DNA from: Flavobacteriaceae bacterium
GTDB taxonomy: Bacteria; Bacteroidota; Bacteroidia; Flavobacteriales; Flavobacteriaceae
Length of the DNA stretch: 34,588 nt
Reading direction: 5' to 3'
NCBI GenBank assembly: GCA_028281065.1
Contig: JANQKN010000135.1
Coordinates: 1-34,588, forward strand
Below are positions 17,005-26,811 of this stretch, in pieces. Each line of letters opens with the position of its first letter. Position 1 is the stretch's first letter. Both the position numbers and the translations under genes were made by a program. A model generated the notes under the pieces. The model made no database searches and was not told where the DNA came from. It was given only the letters and a program-made list of their open reading frames with translations.

Positions 17005-19308
17005 CTATTTTTTACCCTTTTTTGCGGCCTCTTTAGCCCTCTTTTCCTTTTGTTGTGCATCTACTACGGCAATGGCCGTCATATTCACCATTTCTTCCAC
17101 ACTGGCTCCCAATTGCAATATATGCACAGGTTTCTTCATTCCAAGCATGATAGGCCCTATGGATTCTACGCCTTTTTGTTCTTTTAGCATTTTGTAATTG
17201 CTATTGGCAGAATCCAAATTTGGGAAAATCATGGCATTCACCTTTTTACCGGCCAATTTGGAAAAAGGGAACTTGCTTTTCATCATTTCTGGATTTAGGG
17301 CAAAGTCGGTCTGCACCTCTCCATCCACAATCATATCTGGGTTGGATTTGTGAAGCATGGAAACAGCTTGTCTTACTTTGGCCGCATGTGGATCCTTGGA
17401 CGAACCAAAATTGGCATAAGAGATCATGGCAATAACCGGGGTAAGCCCAAACATCTTTACCGTGTAATTGGTCATTTGGGCAATGTTGGCCATTTCCTTG
17501 GCTGTAGGGTTTATGTTAATGGAAGAGTCCGAGATAAAAACAGGGCCCCTGCTGGTTAACATAAGGTTGGTTGTAGCCACTTTATCTACGCCATCGAACT
17601 TCCCGATAGTCTCCAAAACGGGACGCAGTACGGTTGGGTAGGCACGGGCATATCCAGAAATCATTCCATCGGCATGCCCCTCGTTTACCATCATGGCAGC
17701 AAAATAGTTTCGCTCCCTCATCATTCGTTTGGCATCATACAGGGTAACCCCATTTCGTTTTCGTTGCTGCCAATACTTGGTAGCATATTCATTGAGTCGA
17801 TCGCACTGTTCGTCACTCTTGGGATCTATGATTTCCATTTCCTCTTCAAAATCGAGCTCTTGCATCAATTCTTCGATCACCGCTTTTCTTCCCAGCAAAA
17901 TAGGGATGGCAACGCCTTCTTCATGTACAATCTGTGCAGCTTTTAACACATCAAGGTGATCTGCTTCGGCAAAAACAACCTTTTTAGGATTGGTACGGGC
18001 ACGATCCGTGAGCAGTCGGGTAATTTTATTGTCGCTACCCATGCGTTCACGCAATTCTTCTTCATACCGTTCCCAATCTTTGATGGGTTCTGTGGCCACA
18101 CCACTTTCCATAGCTGCTTTGGCTACGGCAGGAGGTATTTTTTCTATCAAACGTGGGTCGAAGGGCTTAGGAATGATGTAATCCTTTCCAAAGGCCAACT
18201 TGGTTTCGCCATAGGCAATGTTTACCTGCTCGGGCACGGGTTCTTTTGCCAATTCGGCAAGGCCCTTTACGGCAGCCATTTTCATGGCTTCGTTAATTTT
18301 GGTCGCCCGAACATCCAAGGCACCCCTAAAAATAAACGGAAACCCAAGGACATTGTTTACTTGGTTGGGATGATCGCTACGTCCCGTAGCCATAATGATA
18401 TCATCCCTGGTTTTACAAGCCAGCTTATAGGCTATTTCGGGATCGGGATTGGCCATAGCAAAAACGATAGGGCGCTTGGCCATGGTTTTCAGCATGTCGG
18501 GGGTTACAATATCTGCAATGGAAAGTCCCACAAAAACATCGGCATCTTTCATAGCTTCTTCCAGCGTGTCTATCTTTCGGGAAGTGGCAAATTCTGCTTT
18601 TTCTTCGGTTAGGTTTTCACGGTCTTTTCGGATCACCCCTTTACTATCCAACATCACTATGTTCTTGGATAAAGCTCCAAAAGCCTTATAGAGTCGGGTA
18701 CAAGAAACAGCTGCAGCTCCTGCTCCACTTATTACAATCTTAACCTTATCGATATCTTTTTCGGCAATTTCCAAAGCATTCAACAAGGCTGCTGCGGAGA
18801 TGATGGCAGTTCCGTGCTGATCGTCATGCATGACAGGGATATCCAATTCCTCTTTCAGCCTTTTTTCAATTTCGAAGGCTTCAGGGGCTTTAATATCTTC
18901 CAAATTGATTCCCCCAAATGTTGGGGCAATGTTCTTAACGGTAGCTATGAACTCCTCTACATTTTCGGTATCCACTTCAATATCGAACACATCGATATCC
19001 GCAAAGATTTTAAAAAGGAGTCCTTTTCCTTCCATAACCGGTTTGGAAGCTTCGGGGCCTATATTCCCCAATCCCAGTACCGCGGTCCCGTTGGAAATTA
19101 CGGCGACCAAATTACCTTTGGTTGTGTATTTATAGGCATTGTTGGGATCTTTTTCTATCTCCAAACAGGGTTCTGCCACCCCTGGGGAATAGGCCAACGC
19201 CAAATCGCGTTGGGTAGCATATTTCTTGGTTGGAACTACCTGAATCTTACCTGGCTTAGGCTTTGCGTGGTATAATAGCGCTTCCCGTCTTTTACTTTGC
19301 TTACTCAT
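17005..19308 (-). CDS. maeB: NADP-dependent malic enzyme fused to a phosphotransacetylase-like domain
   Basis: MaeB-type enzyme, 767 residues, which decarboxylates malate to pyruvate with NADP reduction in the cytoplasm. Residues about 1-430 are the malic domain: A-Y-S-P-G-V-A-E-P-C near residue 40, V-M-H-D-D-Q-H-G-T-A with the metal-binding acidic residues, and a Rossmann motif V-I-S-G-A-G-A-A-A. Residues about 435-767 resemble phosphate acetyltransferase; in the family this half is usually regulatory (acetyl-CoA sensing) and not active. Length is normal for the fused form. It is a single-gene unit, with its own promoter element at 19329-19336 and 52 bases to queG. The C-terminus ends in a Lys-rich tail. 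Confidence 0.96.
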   Translation of the reverse strand: MSKQSKRREALLYHAKPKPGKIQVVPTKKYATQRDLALAYSPGVAEPCLEIEKDPNNAYKYTTKGNLVAVISNGTAVLGLGNIGPEASKPVMEGKGLLFKIFADIDVFDIEVDTENVEEFIATVKNIAPTFGGINLEDIKAPEAFEIEKRLKEELDIPVMHDDQHGTAIISAAALLNALEIAEKDIDKVKIVISGAGAAAVSCTRLYKAFGALSKNIVMLDSKGVIRKDRENLTEEKAEFATSRKIDTLEEAMKDADVFVGLSIADIVTPDMLKTMAKRPIVFAMANPDPEIAYKLACKTRDDIIMATGRSDHPNQVNNVLGFPFIFRGALDVRATKINEAMKMAAVKGLAELAKEPVPEQVNIAYGETKLAFGKDYIIPKPFDPRLIEKIPPAVAKAAMESGVATEPIKDWERYEEELRERMGSDNKITRLLTDRARTNPKKVVFAEADHLDVLKAAQIVHEEGVAIPILLGRKAVIEELMQELDFEEEMEIIDPKSDEQCDRLNEYATKYWQQRKRNGVTLYDAKRMMRERNYFAAMMVNEGHADGMISGYARAYPTVLRPVLETIGKFDGVDKVATTNLMLTSRGPVFISDSSININPTAKEMANIAQMTNYTVKMFGLTPVIAMISYANFGSSKDPHAAKVRQAVSMLHKSNPDMIVDGEVQTDFALNPEMMKSKFPFSKLAGKKVNAMIFPNLDSANSNYKMLKEQKGVESIGPIMLGMKKPVHILQLGASVEEMVNMTAIAVVDAQQKEKRAKEAAKKGKK

Positions 19309-19328
19309 GGAAGTAATTTTAAGACTTA

Positions 19329-19336
19329 CAAAGGTA
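19329..19336 (-). promoter_or_regulatory. Putative promoter -7 element for maeB
   Basis: The minus strand reads TACCTTTG, a perfect TAnnTTTG. The predicted transcript start near 19324 gives a 16-base leader before the ATG at 19308. The -33 region is not convincing. Confidence 0.45.
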
Positions 19337-19360
19337 ACTGACCCTTACAAATACCGAAAG

Positions 19361-20281
19361 TTATTTTAAAAATTTTATGTTGCGCTGCAATCCTGAATAT
19401 TTGGTACGCTTTACGGCGCTTTTTCTAAAGATTTCACGGAAGACTTCTTCGGTGATTTCTTCCCATTCGTTTCGGGACATGGAGAGCAATTTGGGATTAG
19501 GGTCGAACAAGGGTTCTTTGTGGCTTTTGCTGAAACGGTTCCAAGGACACACATCCTGGCATACATCGCAACCAAACATCCAATCGTCGAACATGCCTGA
19601 AAAATCCCGAGGAATTTCATCTTTCAATTCTATGGTGAAGTACGAAATACATTTACTGCCATCTACTACATAAGGAGCCACAATGGCTTGGGTAGGACAG
19701 GCATCGATGCAAGCGGTACAACTCCCACAATGATCGGTTACTGGGGTGTCGTATTCCAGTTCCAAATCCACAATAAGTTCGGCAATAAAATAGAAGGACC
19801 CTACTTGTTTGCTAAGCACATTGGTGTGTTTTCCCATCCAACCCAAACCGCTTTTAACCGCCCAGGCTTTATCCAATACTGGAGCCGAATCTACAAAGGC
19901 ACGGCCCTGTACACCGCCAATTTCGGACTGGATGCTGTGCAACAATTCCTTTAGCTTGTCTTTAATGACAAAATGGTAATCGGTGCCGTAGGCGTACTTG
20001 GAAATCTTGTAGGTATCTTCTTTTTGAACTTCGGAAGGATAGTAATTCAACAACAAAGAAATCACACTTTTGGAACCTTCCACCAGCTTGGTGGGATCGA
20101 GGCGTTTGTCAAAATGGTTTTCCATGTACCCCATCTCGCCATGCATCCCTTCTTTAAGCCATTGTTCCAACCGTGGGGCTTCTTCTTCCAAAAATCCTGC
20201 TTTGCTAATACCGCAGGATAGGAAGCCAAGTCGCTTAGCTTCATCCTTTATGAATTGGGTATGATTGGATTTAGTCTTCAT
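19361..20281 (-). CDS. queG: Epoxyqueuosine reductase QueG
   Basis: Catalyses the last step of queuosine synthesis, reducing epoxyqueuosine to queuosine in tRNA, with cobalamin and two [4Fe-4S] clusters. Ligands are visible: C185-x2-C188-x2-C191-x3-C195 (P after the last Cys) for one cluster and C238-x2-C241-x3-C245 plus C211 for the second, a ferredoxin-like arrangement. The segment [10 protein letters not shown] (from about 131) carries the conserved catalytic Asp region. At 306 residues it is the short form without the C-terminal HEAT repeats of the E. coli protein. ATG start at 20281; it overlaps the end of the preceding 963-residue gene by 11 bases, so the two are probably co-transcribed. 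Confidence 0.96.
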   Translation of the reverse strand: MKTKSNHTQFIKDEAKRLGFLSCGISKAGFLEEEAPRLEQWLKEGMHGEMGYMENHFDKRLDPTKLVEGSKSVISLLLNYYPSEVQKEDTYKISKYAYGTDYHFVIKDKLKELLHSIQSEIGGVQGRAFVDSAPVLDKAWAVKSGLGWMGKHTNVLSKQVGSFYFIAELIVDLELEYDTPVTDHCGSCTACIDACPTQAIVAPYVVDGSKCISYFTIELKDEIPRDFSGMFDDWMFGCDVCQDVCPWNRFSKSHKEPLFDPNPKLLSMSRNEWEEITEEVFREIFRKSAVKRTKYSGLQRNIKFLK

Positions 20282-23162
20282 CGGATAGCGAAAAATACTC
20301 TATATTTCTTGGCACTAGTCCTTTTTCCTTTAAAAAGTGTTTCCATGCATTACGACGATTATCCAACGAAGTAATGTGTATTAAATCCAAATTCCTCAAA
20401 TTATACTGAAATCCTAGATCCGTTTCAAACTCCTCCTCTAGTAATCGTATCAATGTCTTAACCCCATCGTTCCTATCATCCCCTTGTCCACTAATAAAGC
20501 TTAAAACATTATCGAAGGATAAGATTTTATAGACTTCGCCATAATCCAATTTTTCACCTTTAAAAGCATACGGGTATATGTCTCTTACTAAATCTGAAAA
20601 GAAGAGTTTCCTTCCTTTAGTTTGGTAATCGTTAATAACAGACTGGATTGTTTTAGGATCGTAAGAAGTTAGAGGAACTCCCAAATCATCATTGACGATG
20701 CCTCTTTTGCTATGTCTTTTAAATAGAGATGCCGTATTTATGAACTGTTCCAATACCGATGCAAAGTCTTCTTTTTTAGATCTCATAAAAATTAAACGTA
20801 CTACATCCCACTTTATAGGCAGGTATTTGGTAGTATTGGCGGCAGCTATCTTATCTGCTAATGTTAAATTCCTGTTTTCGAAGAAAAACGACGCTTCTAG
20901 GAAATCTTCATAATCGTAGGAATCATCCTTATTCTTCCGCAATCCTTTTTCCAACAACCTAAGTATATTCCTTTCTTCATCCTTACTTAAAAAATCCTTA
21001 TTCTGCGACAACCAAAATGTGAATTCTGAATTATTGATCAAATGTCTGTAGAATCCTTCGTCATCTTTGGTATACTTAAAAAAACGGCTACACACTTCCA
21101 AGGCCTTTAGGGGATCTATATCCTCCCCAAAAAAGTTCAGATAACTTACCAAATCATTTTTGTCATTCAAATAAGTAATTAAGGAATCAAAATATGTTTG
21201 CGGCAATTTTTTAAACCTTATTGACGTAACATCTGCACCTCTTTTAATTTTGGAAAGGGAACCCACAGGCACATTTTCATAATATATATGTTCCTTATAA
21301 CCGTATACCCTATTAAAGTCCAACGTTGTTAAACTATCTTTTTTAGATAGGTTGGCAACAAAGTAATTGTACAAATTTTTATGAGTAATCGAATCCCCAT
21401 ATAATTCGTGCAATTCAAAAATTTCTTCATGGGTTAGAAAAAGATTTCCGCCAACTTCGAACATTCGTCCTTCTTTGAAAAGAAAATATCTATACTTCCT
21501 ATATGTGCTTGAAAGATAATCGTTCACCAAATTCATGGTTAGATCCAAAGAGTCCTTATTTTCACTTTTAATGTGCCTGAAGTTGGAAGCAGGTTTAGAG
21601 ATAAAACCTTTAGCGGTTTTCTTTAAATCCAAAATGATAGAAATAGAACGTATAATATCTTCATCCTTTTCAGTTTCCAAAAGCTTGAACAAGCTGTTTC
21701 TTTGGTCTTTCGGTAACTTCTGGAATTTCAACAAATAGTTGTTTTGGGATCCTATTATTCCATACCTATCATAAACCATTGCTTTTTTAAAGTAAATGCG
21801 GAGCAGGGATTCATCTTTTATGATTTGATTTAAATTATTAGAATAATAATAATCGAACACCCGGGACAACGAATTATTCACTCCACCCCTATTCGCTAGA
21901 CTATGCTTTTCTAACGACAACCAGTATTCCAGTTGGGTAATTTCGTTATAAGACAAGGTATTGATCATTTCATTTTCGATCCGGATTTTGCCCTTATAGG
22001 TTTTTTCTTCCTTTAGCTGATAAAGAAGGTTTGATAGTTTAGAGCTTAGATCGTACTCTACTTGGGTTTCTTTATAAAAGTTGGTTAATTGGGTTAAAGC
22101 CTTTATCCTTTTTTTGAGAAAAGTTGGGAGGGTGTCATTTACTTTATTAGTCCCGTAATAGTCGAATCTATGAGATTGTATATACTCATTAACCAATTGC
22201 AGGTCACTCTGGACCAATTTCTTGAAAGAACTTCGAGCCTTTTTACTATCATCGGAATATAAATCTTTAATGTATAACTCTAATGGAGAAAGTTCTTGTA
22301 TCTTTTCTTTCTGGTTAACAAATAGGCCCATCCCATCGTCCCAAACATAATCTTGGTAATGTTGTTGCCAATACAAAAAGTAGTGCTTGGATTTTATATT
22401 GCTATAGTCATCTTCTGTGACTAAGTAAGAAAAATCACCTCCCTTATCCTTAACTTCTATAGTGTTATTTACATAGGCACTTACCAGCTCGAAAAAGAAA
22501 TCTGCATTATAATTAGTTATATCATACTTATAGCGGTGTCTATAAAGTTCACTCGACAGATACAATAGTGCCTTTGGGTCTTTCGTAGCGATTAAATGAT
22601 TGGCAATCTTTAGAAGTTTTTTACTATTATCATATCGATTGGTTTTCTTTAAAAGGGCACCGAAAAAATCAACTTCCTTGTCAAAATCATCTCGTTTTAA
22701 GGAAATCGTATCCAACTCCTGCTCACTAAAGAACGAAACAGGTGGTTTCGCGGATTCTGTCTTATCCTTTAATCGATAGGCAACATCATACTCGCCTATG
22801 TCCCTATTAAGATATATATCTACTATTGGAAGGTAGTATAAACTGGAACGGTTACTATCCAGAAATTCTTCAAACCTCTCCCTGCTTGAGGTAATGGAAT
22901 CTAAATCGACATCTTTAAACAATGTATTTTCCCTAATAAGCCGAGAAGCTACCATACTTACTTTAGAATAGTGCGAGTGATACCCCAAAGGATCATAGAT
23001 TTCGGCATCTACATCTAACAAAGGGGCAATTTCATAGAAATTTTCGAGACTTCCATTGGAATAGTTACTCCTGAATTCGTTTAAAATTTTATGAAAAATC
23101 CTTTCTTGACCATACCCAGAACAAGAAACCAATATTGTAAAAAGAAGAAAATAGTACCGCAT
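20271..23162 (-). CDS. Unidentified 963-residue exported protein
   Basis: I do not recognise this protein. It begins with a signal sequence ([14 protein letters not shown]). L-V-S-C20-region resembles a lipobox with the Cys at residue 14, but a simple signal-peptidase cut after G-Y-G-Q (residue 19) is also possible. The mature part is hydrophilic, rich in Lys, Asp, Leu, Tyr and Phe, mostly helix-forming, with no membrane segment, no sorting tail and no catalytic motif I can see. Periodic L-x-x-L/Y patterns suggest helical repeats. The gene looks more A+T-rich than its neighbours. It is upstream of queG with an 11-base overlap, and downstream of the terminator at 23241-23270. Function unknown. 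Confidence 0.85.
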   Translation of the reverse strand: MRYYFLLFTILVSCSGYGQERIFHKILNEFRSNYSNGSLENFYEIAPLLDVDAEIYDPLGYHSHYSKVSMVASRLIRENTLFKDVDLDSITSSRERFEEFLDSNRSSLYYLPIVDIYLNRDIGEYDVAYRLKDKTESAKPPVSFFSEQELDTISLKRDDFDKEVDFFGALLKKTNRYDNSKKLLKIANHLIATKDPKALLYLSSELYRHRYKYDITNYNADFFFELVSAYVNNTIEVKDKGGDFSYLVTEDDYSNIKSKHYFLYWQQHYQDYVWDDGMGLFVNQKEKIQELSPLELYIKDLYSDDSKKARSSFKKLVQSDLQLVNEYIQSHRFDYYGTNKVNDTLPTFLKKRIKALTQLTNFYKETQVEYDLSSKLSNLLYQLKEEKTYKGKIRIENEMINTLSYNEITQLEYWLSLEKHSLANRGGVNNSLSRVFDYYYSNNLNQIIKDESLLRIYFKKAMVYDRYGIIGSQNNYLLKFQKLPKDQRNSLFKLLETEKDEDIIRSISIILDLKKTAKGFISKPASNFRHIKSENKDSLDLTMNLVNDYLSSTYRKYRYFLFKEGRMFEVGGNLFLTHEEIFELHELYGDSITHKNLYNYFVANLSKKDSLTTLDFNRVYGYKEHIYYENVPVGSLSKIKRGADVTSIRFKKLPQTYFDSLITYLNDKNDLVSYLNFFGEDIDPLKALEVCSRFFKYTKDDEGFYRHLINNSEFTFWLSQNKDFLSKDEERNILRLLEKGLRKNKDDSYDYEDFLEASFFFENRNLTLADKIAAANTTKYLPIKWDVVRLIFMRSKKEDFASVLEQFINTASLFKRHSKRGIVNDDLGVPLTSYDPKTIQSVINDYQTKGRKLFFSDLVRDIYPYAFKGEKLDYGEVYKILSFDNVLSFISGQGDDRNDGVKTLIRLLEEEFETDLGFQYNLRNLDLIHITSLDNRRNAWKHFLKEKGLVPRNIEYFSLSDED

Positions 23163-23240
23163 AGAGATGTCTTACTAAAACAACCGATCAATTACATTAT
23201 TGTACCCCAAGATAGTACCTTTACAAAATACCAAGCAACA

Positions 23241-23270
23241 AAAAAGGTGTCCCGAATGAGACACCTTTAA
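23241..23270 (-). terminator. Rho-independent terminator after the DM13/type IX gene
   Basis: Inverted repeat AAAGGTGTC (23243-23251) with GACACCTTT (23260-23268), eight-base loop, followed on the minus strand by six T. It is 21 bases past the stop codon at 23291. Confidence 0.85.
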
Positions 23271-23290
23271 AATTTCTTATCGTGTATTTT

Positions 23291-24013
23291 TTATTCAACT
23301 ACCAAACGCTGTACTCTTCTGTTGCCTTCGGAAGTGGTCATTTCAACCAAATAGATCCCTGCTACCAAATTAGTAACATCCAAACGTTGGTTTTGTGTAG
23401 ATGAAGTTTCTTCTGCTATTAACTTCCCACTTACATCATAAACAGCGATCTGTAAGGAAGTATCCCCATTTTGGGCAATTTCCACAAAATCCCTAGCAGG
23501 GTTTGGGTACAATTGCACACTTTCCAAGTCTTGACTTTCCACGCTTAAAATACCACATTCGCTAGGTACAAATGGTGTGTAGCTTCCAAAATCCCAGAAC
23601 TGATCGAACTGCAAACAGTAAAAAAAGACTTTATCGAAATCTTCAATATTATCCTCTGCTGGGATGTCTATCGTAAAAGTTTTTGCGCCGTTTTGAGGTA
23701 CTGAAGCGCTTCCTACCAAGCCAAACTCCACGTGTTGAAGGTCGGCAATTAGGGTGTTGGCCAATTGTCCGTCCGAAAGTCCGCCAGAATTAACCAAAAA
23801 AGCCCTGATGTCGGGACCAGCAGCCGTCATAAAGTCACTTCCTAAATCCAAGGTAACGGTTCCATCGGTGTTTAATGTTACTTCTACCGTACCCGTCACG
23901 TTGTACATCGGGATGCTGTTGTTATTTCCAAAATCGCCAACATCTTCAAGACATTGGGCGTTCACCGTAAGTGCAGAAATCAATAATGCACTGAATAATA
24001 AAAGTTTTCTCAT
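23291..24013 (-). CDS. Secreted DM13-like protein with type IX secretion sorting domain
   Basis: A 240-residue protein starting at the ATG at 24013; the frame is open 45 bases further, but only this start puts a signal peptide (M-R-K-L-L-L-F to N-A-Q at 20) at the N-terminus. Residues about 35-150 resemble the DM13 domain: V-T-G-T-V near 39, G-P-D-I-R-A-F-L at 66-73, and D-K-V-F-F-Y-C-L-Q-F at 127-136, matching the typical closing W/Y-C-x-Q-F block. DM13 is thought to be a redox or electron-transfer module; that is a proposal in the literature. Residues about 167-240 are a type A sorting tail: V-Q-L-Y-P-N-P, V-Y-D-V-S-G-K, G-I-Y-L-V, ending R-L-V-V-E. It should be exported by the SprA system. 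Confidence 0.88.
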   Translation of the reverse strand: MRKLLLFSALLISALTVNAQCLEDVGDFGNNNSIPMYNVTGTVEVTLNTDGTVTLDLGSDFMTAAGPDIRAFLVNSGGLSDGQLANTLIADLQHVEFGLVGSASVPQNGAKTFTIDIPAEDNIEDFDKVFFYCLQFDQFWDFGSYTPFVPSECGILSVESQDLESVQLYPNPARDFVEIAQNGDTSLQIAVYDVSGKLIAEETSSTQNQRLDVTNLVAGIYLVEMTTSEGNRRVQRLVVE

Positions 24014-24104
24014 AGTTATTTTTTGAATGGTTTGGGGATTAAGTCGTAGGAAACCCAAATCATTTCATCACTATGAGATTTTTATGAAGAATTTTTGCTT
24101 TTTT

Positions 24105-25454
24105 CTAAGAGCGCGGTTTAAAAGTCACCGTTACATCCACAGGTTTTAAGGTAATCAATGGATTTACTTTTATGACTTCTTCTTGGGTAGTTAAGCTATA
24201 ATTTTGAACCAAATGGGATACCGCCAAAACCATTTCATAAATGGCAAAACCGAGTCCTATACACAACCTTGGGCCTGCACCAAACGGATAATACACCCCA
24301 GCCGATTTTTTCTTGTTTTCGCCCAAAAAGCGTTCGGGTTTAAAAAGAAGTGGGGCTTCCCAATAATCGGGGTGACGATGCAACTCATAAAAAGAAACAC
24401 CTACCAAGGTATCTTTTCTTATGTGGTAACCCGCCAAGGTATCGTCTTCCAGATTTTCCCTATCGGTAATCCATGCTGGGGGATACAAGCGCATGGATTC
24501 ATCGATCACAGCTTTAGTGTATTCCAACTGTTGAATCTGCTCGATGGGATTGGACGCTTGTTGAGCTACTTTACTAGCTTCTTCGTATACTTTCTGTTGC
24601 ACCTCCGGATGTTTGGCGAGTAGCCATGCCGTAAATGACAAAGCATTGGCCGTGGTTTCATGCCCAGCAACAAACAAAATGGTAATCTCGTCTATGAGTT
24701 GCTTAAGGCTCATGGGCTCCCCCGTATCTTCGTAACGAGTAGCCAAAAGCATATCCAACAAATCGTCATGGTTTTCTTGGGATCGCTTTCTTTCTTCAAT
24801 AATTTCCTGAAGGATATCCCTACTCTCTTGCGAAAGTTCCAAATGTCGCTTTACTTGCCCGCTTAGTTTAAACCACCATCCTTTGTGTGGCAATCGAACT
24901 TCTTTAACCAAAAACTCCTGTACTTGCTGAATGATATACTGAAGACGCTCTAGGGTTTCTTCTGTTGCTGACAAATGAAACAGGGATTTGGCCACTACCT
25001 GAAATGCCAACCGGTTCATGATGGGGAACACATCGGTTTCCCTTTCTTTTGAAACTTGAGCTAACTCTGCCTCAATCGTTGCTTGCATCAATCCTACCAA
25101 TTGTTCCATTTTGTGTTTGCGGAACGCAGGTTGAATGAGCCTTCGTTGCTGGAGCCAATACTCCCCATTAACGGTGAGCAACCCATGCCCCAAATATTTG
25201 GACAGGAAGTGGGTTTGTAATTTGGACTTATAGTAGTTTTTATGATTCTTCCGAAGGATATGCTCCACCACTTCTTTATCGCGCGAAAGTAACAAGTACT
25301 TCTTTCTACTTAATCGAAAGGCAAAGGTATCTCCATGTTTATCAAAAAAACGACGATGAAAAGGTATGGGGTTTTTACGAATGGCTTCGGCATTCCAAAA
25401 GAACTTGAGGATGGATAGGGATTTGGGGTAGTTGTACTTTTTGGTATTGGGCAT
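24105..25454 (-). CDS. Cytochrome P450
   Basis: Heme-thiolate monooxygenase, 449 residues. All core motifs are present: I-helix A-G-H-E-T-T at 263-268 (oxygen activation), K-helix E319-S-M-R322, and the heme loop F-G-A-G-P-R-L-C-I-G with the ligand C398. There is no N-terminal membrane anchor, so it is probably cytoplasmic or peripheral and needs a separate ferredoxin/reductase, none of which is in the window. Substrate cannot be inferred; sequence flavour is closer to bacterial fatty-acid or carotenoid-type P450s than to camphor-type ones, but that is an impression. It lies downstream of ruvB, separated by an 89-base gap with a palindromic repeat pair, and 91 bases upstream of the DM13 gene. 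Confidence 0.96.
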   Translation of the reverse strand: MPNTKKYNYPKSLSILKFFWNAEAIRKNPIPFHRRFFDKHGDTFAFRLSRKKYLLLSRDKEVVEHILRKNHKNYYKSKLQTHFLSKYLGHGLLTVNGEYWLQQRRLIQPAFRKHKMEQLVGLMQATIEAELAQVSKERETDVFPIMNRLAFQVVAKSLFHLSATEETLERLQYIIQQVQEFLVKEVRLPHKGWWFKLSGQVKRHLELSQESRDILQEIIEERKRSQENHDDLLDMLLATRYEDTGEPMSLKQLIDEITILFVAGHETTANALSFTAWLLAKHPEVQQKVYEEASKVAQQASNPIEQIQQLEYTKAVIDESMRLYPPAWITDRENLEDDTLAGYHIRKDTLVGVSFYELHRHPDYWEAPLLFKPERFLGENKKKSAGVYYPFGAGPRLCIGLGFAIYEMVLAVSHLVQNYSLTTQEEVIKVNPLITLKPVDVTVTFKPRS

Positions 25455-25466
25455 TCAATTGTCTGG

Positions 25467-25533
25467 TCGAGCGCAGTCGAGACCTTTATTAAATTGAATT
25501 ATTATTGAATATTTACCCTTCGACTGCGCTCGA
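25467..25533. repeat. REP-like inverted repeat pair between ruvB and the P450 gene
   Basis: A 14-base unit TCGAGCGCAGTCGA at 25467-25480 recurs inverted as TCGACTGCGCTCGA at 25520-25533, with 39 A+T-rich bases between. The two arms can pair into a long hairpin. Units of this kind recur in intergenic DNA of many Flavobacteria and resemble REP elements mobilised by RAYT transposases; that link is from memory. It could also limit read-through from ruvB into the P450 gene. Confidence 0.8.
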
Positions 25534-25543
25534 AAGGATTCTC

Positions 25544-26566
25544 TTAAAACAAACCACCTTGAGATGGCCCTTTTAAGCGACCCAAGTGTTTGTACGCATG
25601 TTCGGTGACTTCCCTTCCTCTTGGGGTCCTTACAATAAACCCTTGCTGGATAAGGAACGGTTCGTATACTTCTTCTATGGTTTCGGCACTTTCTGAAACC
25701 GCTGTTGCCAAGGTGGTGATCCCTACGGGACCTCCTTTAAATTTGTCAATAATAGTGCTTAGGATCTTATTGTCCATTTCATCCAAACCATGGGCATCTA
25801 CATTAAGCTGTTGGAGCGCGTACTTCGCAATTTTAATATCTATAGTTCCATCTCCCTTAATCTGGGCGAAATCACGCACCCTCCGCAATAGGGCATTCGC
25901 AATACGCGGGGTTCCCCTACTTCTTCCAGCCACTTCTATAGCAGCTTCCATGGTAATGGGCACATCCAATATCTTGGCGCTTCGCTGTACAATAGTTGTA
26001 AGCAATTCGGTAGTATAATACTGTAGGCGGGAAGAAATACCAAAACGGGCGCGCATAGGTGCTGTCAACAAACCAGAACGGGTGGTTGCCCCTACCAACG
26101 TAAAGGGAGCCAGATTAATCTGTACGGTACGCGCATTGGGACCGCTTTCGATCATGATATCGATCTTATAGTCTTCCATGGCAGAATAGAGGTACTCTTC
26201 CACAATGGGACTCAGCCGATGGATTTCATCAATAAATAACACATCCCTTTCTTCCAAATTGGTTAACAAACCTGCTAAGTCGCCGGGTTTGTCCAATACA
26301 GGGCCAGAAGTTACCCGAATACCTACATTGAGTTCGTTGGCTAGGATATGCGCCAAGGTGGTTTTTCCCAAACCCGGAGGGCCGTGGAATAAGGTATGAT
26401 CTAAGGCTTCGTTACGAAGGTTGGCTGCTTGCACGAACACTTTCAGATTTTCGAGCGCTTGTTCTTGACCCGCAAAATCATCGAAAGATAAGGGCCTCAA
26501 CTTCTTCTCTATATCCAGTTCTTGGGGGGATAGATGCTCTCCCGTGGGATCGAGGTGTTCGTTCAT
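25544..26566 (-). CDS. ruvB: Holliday junction branch migration DNA helicase RuvB
   Basis: Hexameric AAA+ motor that drives branch migration with RuvA. Full length (340 residues) when started at the ATG at 26566 (M-N-E-H-L-D-P). The frame is open upstream to 26665, but that extension runs through the non-coding hairpin region and has no family similarity. Walker A is G-P-P-G-L-G-K-T at 62-69; Walker B D-E-I-H at 113-116; sensor region G-A-T-T-R follows; a winged-helix C-terminal domain ends the protein. A perfect promoter octamer at 26571-26578 would put the transcript start on the ATG itself, suggesting a leaderless message. The partner ruvA is 9 kb away. Confidence 0.98.
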   Translation of the reverse strand: MNEHLDPTGEHLSPQELDIEKKLRPLSFDDFAGQEQALENLKVFVQAANLRNEALDHTLFHGPPGLGKTTLAHILANELNVGIRVTSGPVLDKPGDLAGLLTNLEERDVLFIDEIHRLSPIVEEYLYSAMEDYKIDIMIESGPNARTVQINLAPFTLVGATTRSGLLTAPMRARFGISSRLQYYTTELLTTIVQRSAKILDVPITMEAAIEVAGRSRGTPRIANALLRRVRDFAQIKGDGTIDIKIAKYALQQLNVDAHGLDEMDNKILSTIIDKFKGGPVGITTLATAVSESAETIEEVYEPFLIQQGFIVRTPRGREVTEHAYKHLGRLKGPSQGGLF

Positions 26567-26570
26567 ATAA

Positions 26571-26578
26571 CAAATATA
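26571..26578 (-). promoter_or_regulatory. Putative promoter -7 element abutting the ruvB start
   Basis: The minus strand reads TATATTTG, a perfect TAnnTTTG. With the spacing used for the other sites, transcription would begin at 26566, the A of the ruvB ATG. The -33 region is not convincing. Confidence 0.4.
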
Positions 26579-26607
26579 CGAACTGTTGGGCATGTGGTCT
26601 TCATTCG

Positions 26608-26641
26608 GAAAAAGAAAACCGCACTTAAACAGTGCGGTTTT
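26608..26641 (-). terminator. Rho-independent terminator upstream of ruvB
   Basis: Arms AAAACCGCACT (26615-26625) and AGTGCGGTTTT (26631-26641), five-base loop, followed on the minus strand by CTTTTT. It lies between MATE and ruvB and would end either MATE read-through or the candidate small RNA. Confidence 0.82.
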
Positions 26642-26740
26642 TGGTCGTGGCAATTGTCTTACCACATTTGGTTTGCGTCAAAATTATTTATACCCTTATC
26701 AATTTTGAATAACCAACAAAGGATTTGGCGAGTTGTCAAA

Positions 26741-26763
26741 AGCCGCAGGAATTTCCTGCGGCT
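26741..26763 (-). terminator. Strong hairpin, possible early terminator
   Basis: Perfect 10-base arms AGCCGCAGGA and TCCTGCGGCT with a three-base loop, followed on the minus strand by only four T. The short T run makes it either a weak terminator or a structural stem of the candidate small RNA. Confidence 0.55.
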
Positions 26764-26811
26764 CTTCACACCAAAAGGCTCCCCAGCCCGTGATGTTCTA
26801 GTATTATATTG

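Larger units (their letters stand above)
26606..26807 (-). ncRNA. Candidate structured small RNA gene between the MATE gene and ruvB
   Basis: The 312 bases at 26567-26878 carry no plausible gene. On the minus strand a promoter-like pair (TTG at 26842-26840, TAACTTTA at 26819-26812, 20-base spacing) predicts a start near 26807. Downstream the transcript holds five possible hairpins: a GGCT/AGCC stem with a GGGG loop (26777-26788), a 10-base perfect stem (26741-26763), an 8-base stem TCAAAATT/AATTTTGA (26678-26708), a small GTGG/CCAC stem (26647-26665) and an 11-base terminator stem (26615-26641). The full form would be about 200 nt; stopping at the second stem would give about 73 nt. No frame longer than a few codons starts in it. 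I know no family it matches. Confidence is limited because it rests on pattern reading. Confidence 0.5.

Noticed and set aside
17956-18612. Plus-strand open frame of 218 codons
   Set aside because: Antisense to the conserved malic enzyme domain; Phe/Gly-rich and without any family motif.
24014-24058. Upstream start for the DM13/type IX gene
   Set aside because: The extra 15 residues would bury the signal peptide; the ATG at 24013 puts it at the N-terminus.
26567-26665. N-terminal extension of RuvB by 33 residues
   Set aside because: It runs through the terminator hairpin and the promoter octamer; RuvB family proteins begin at the ATG at 26566.
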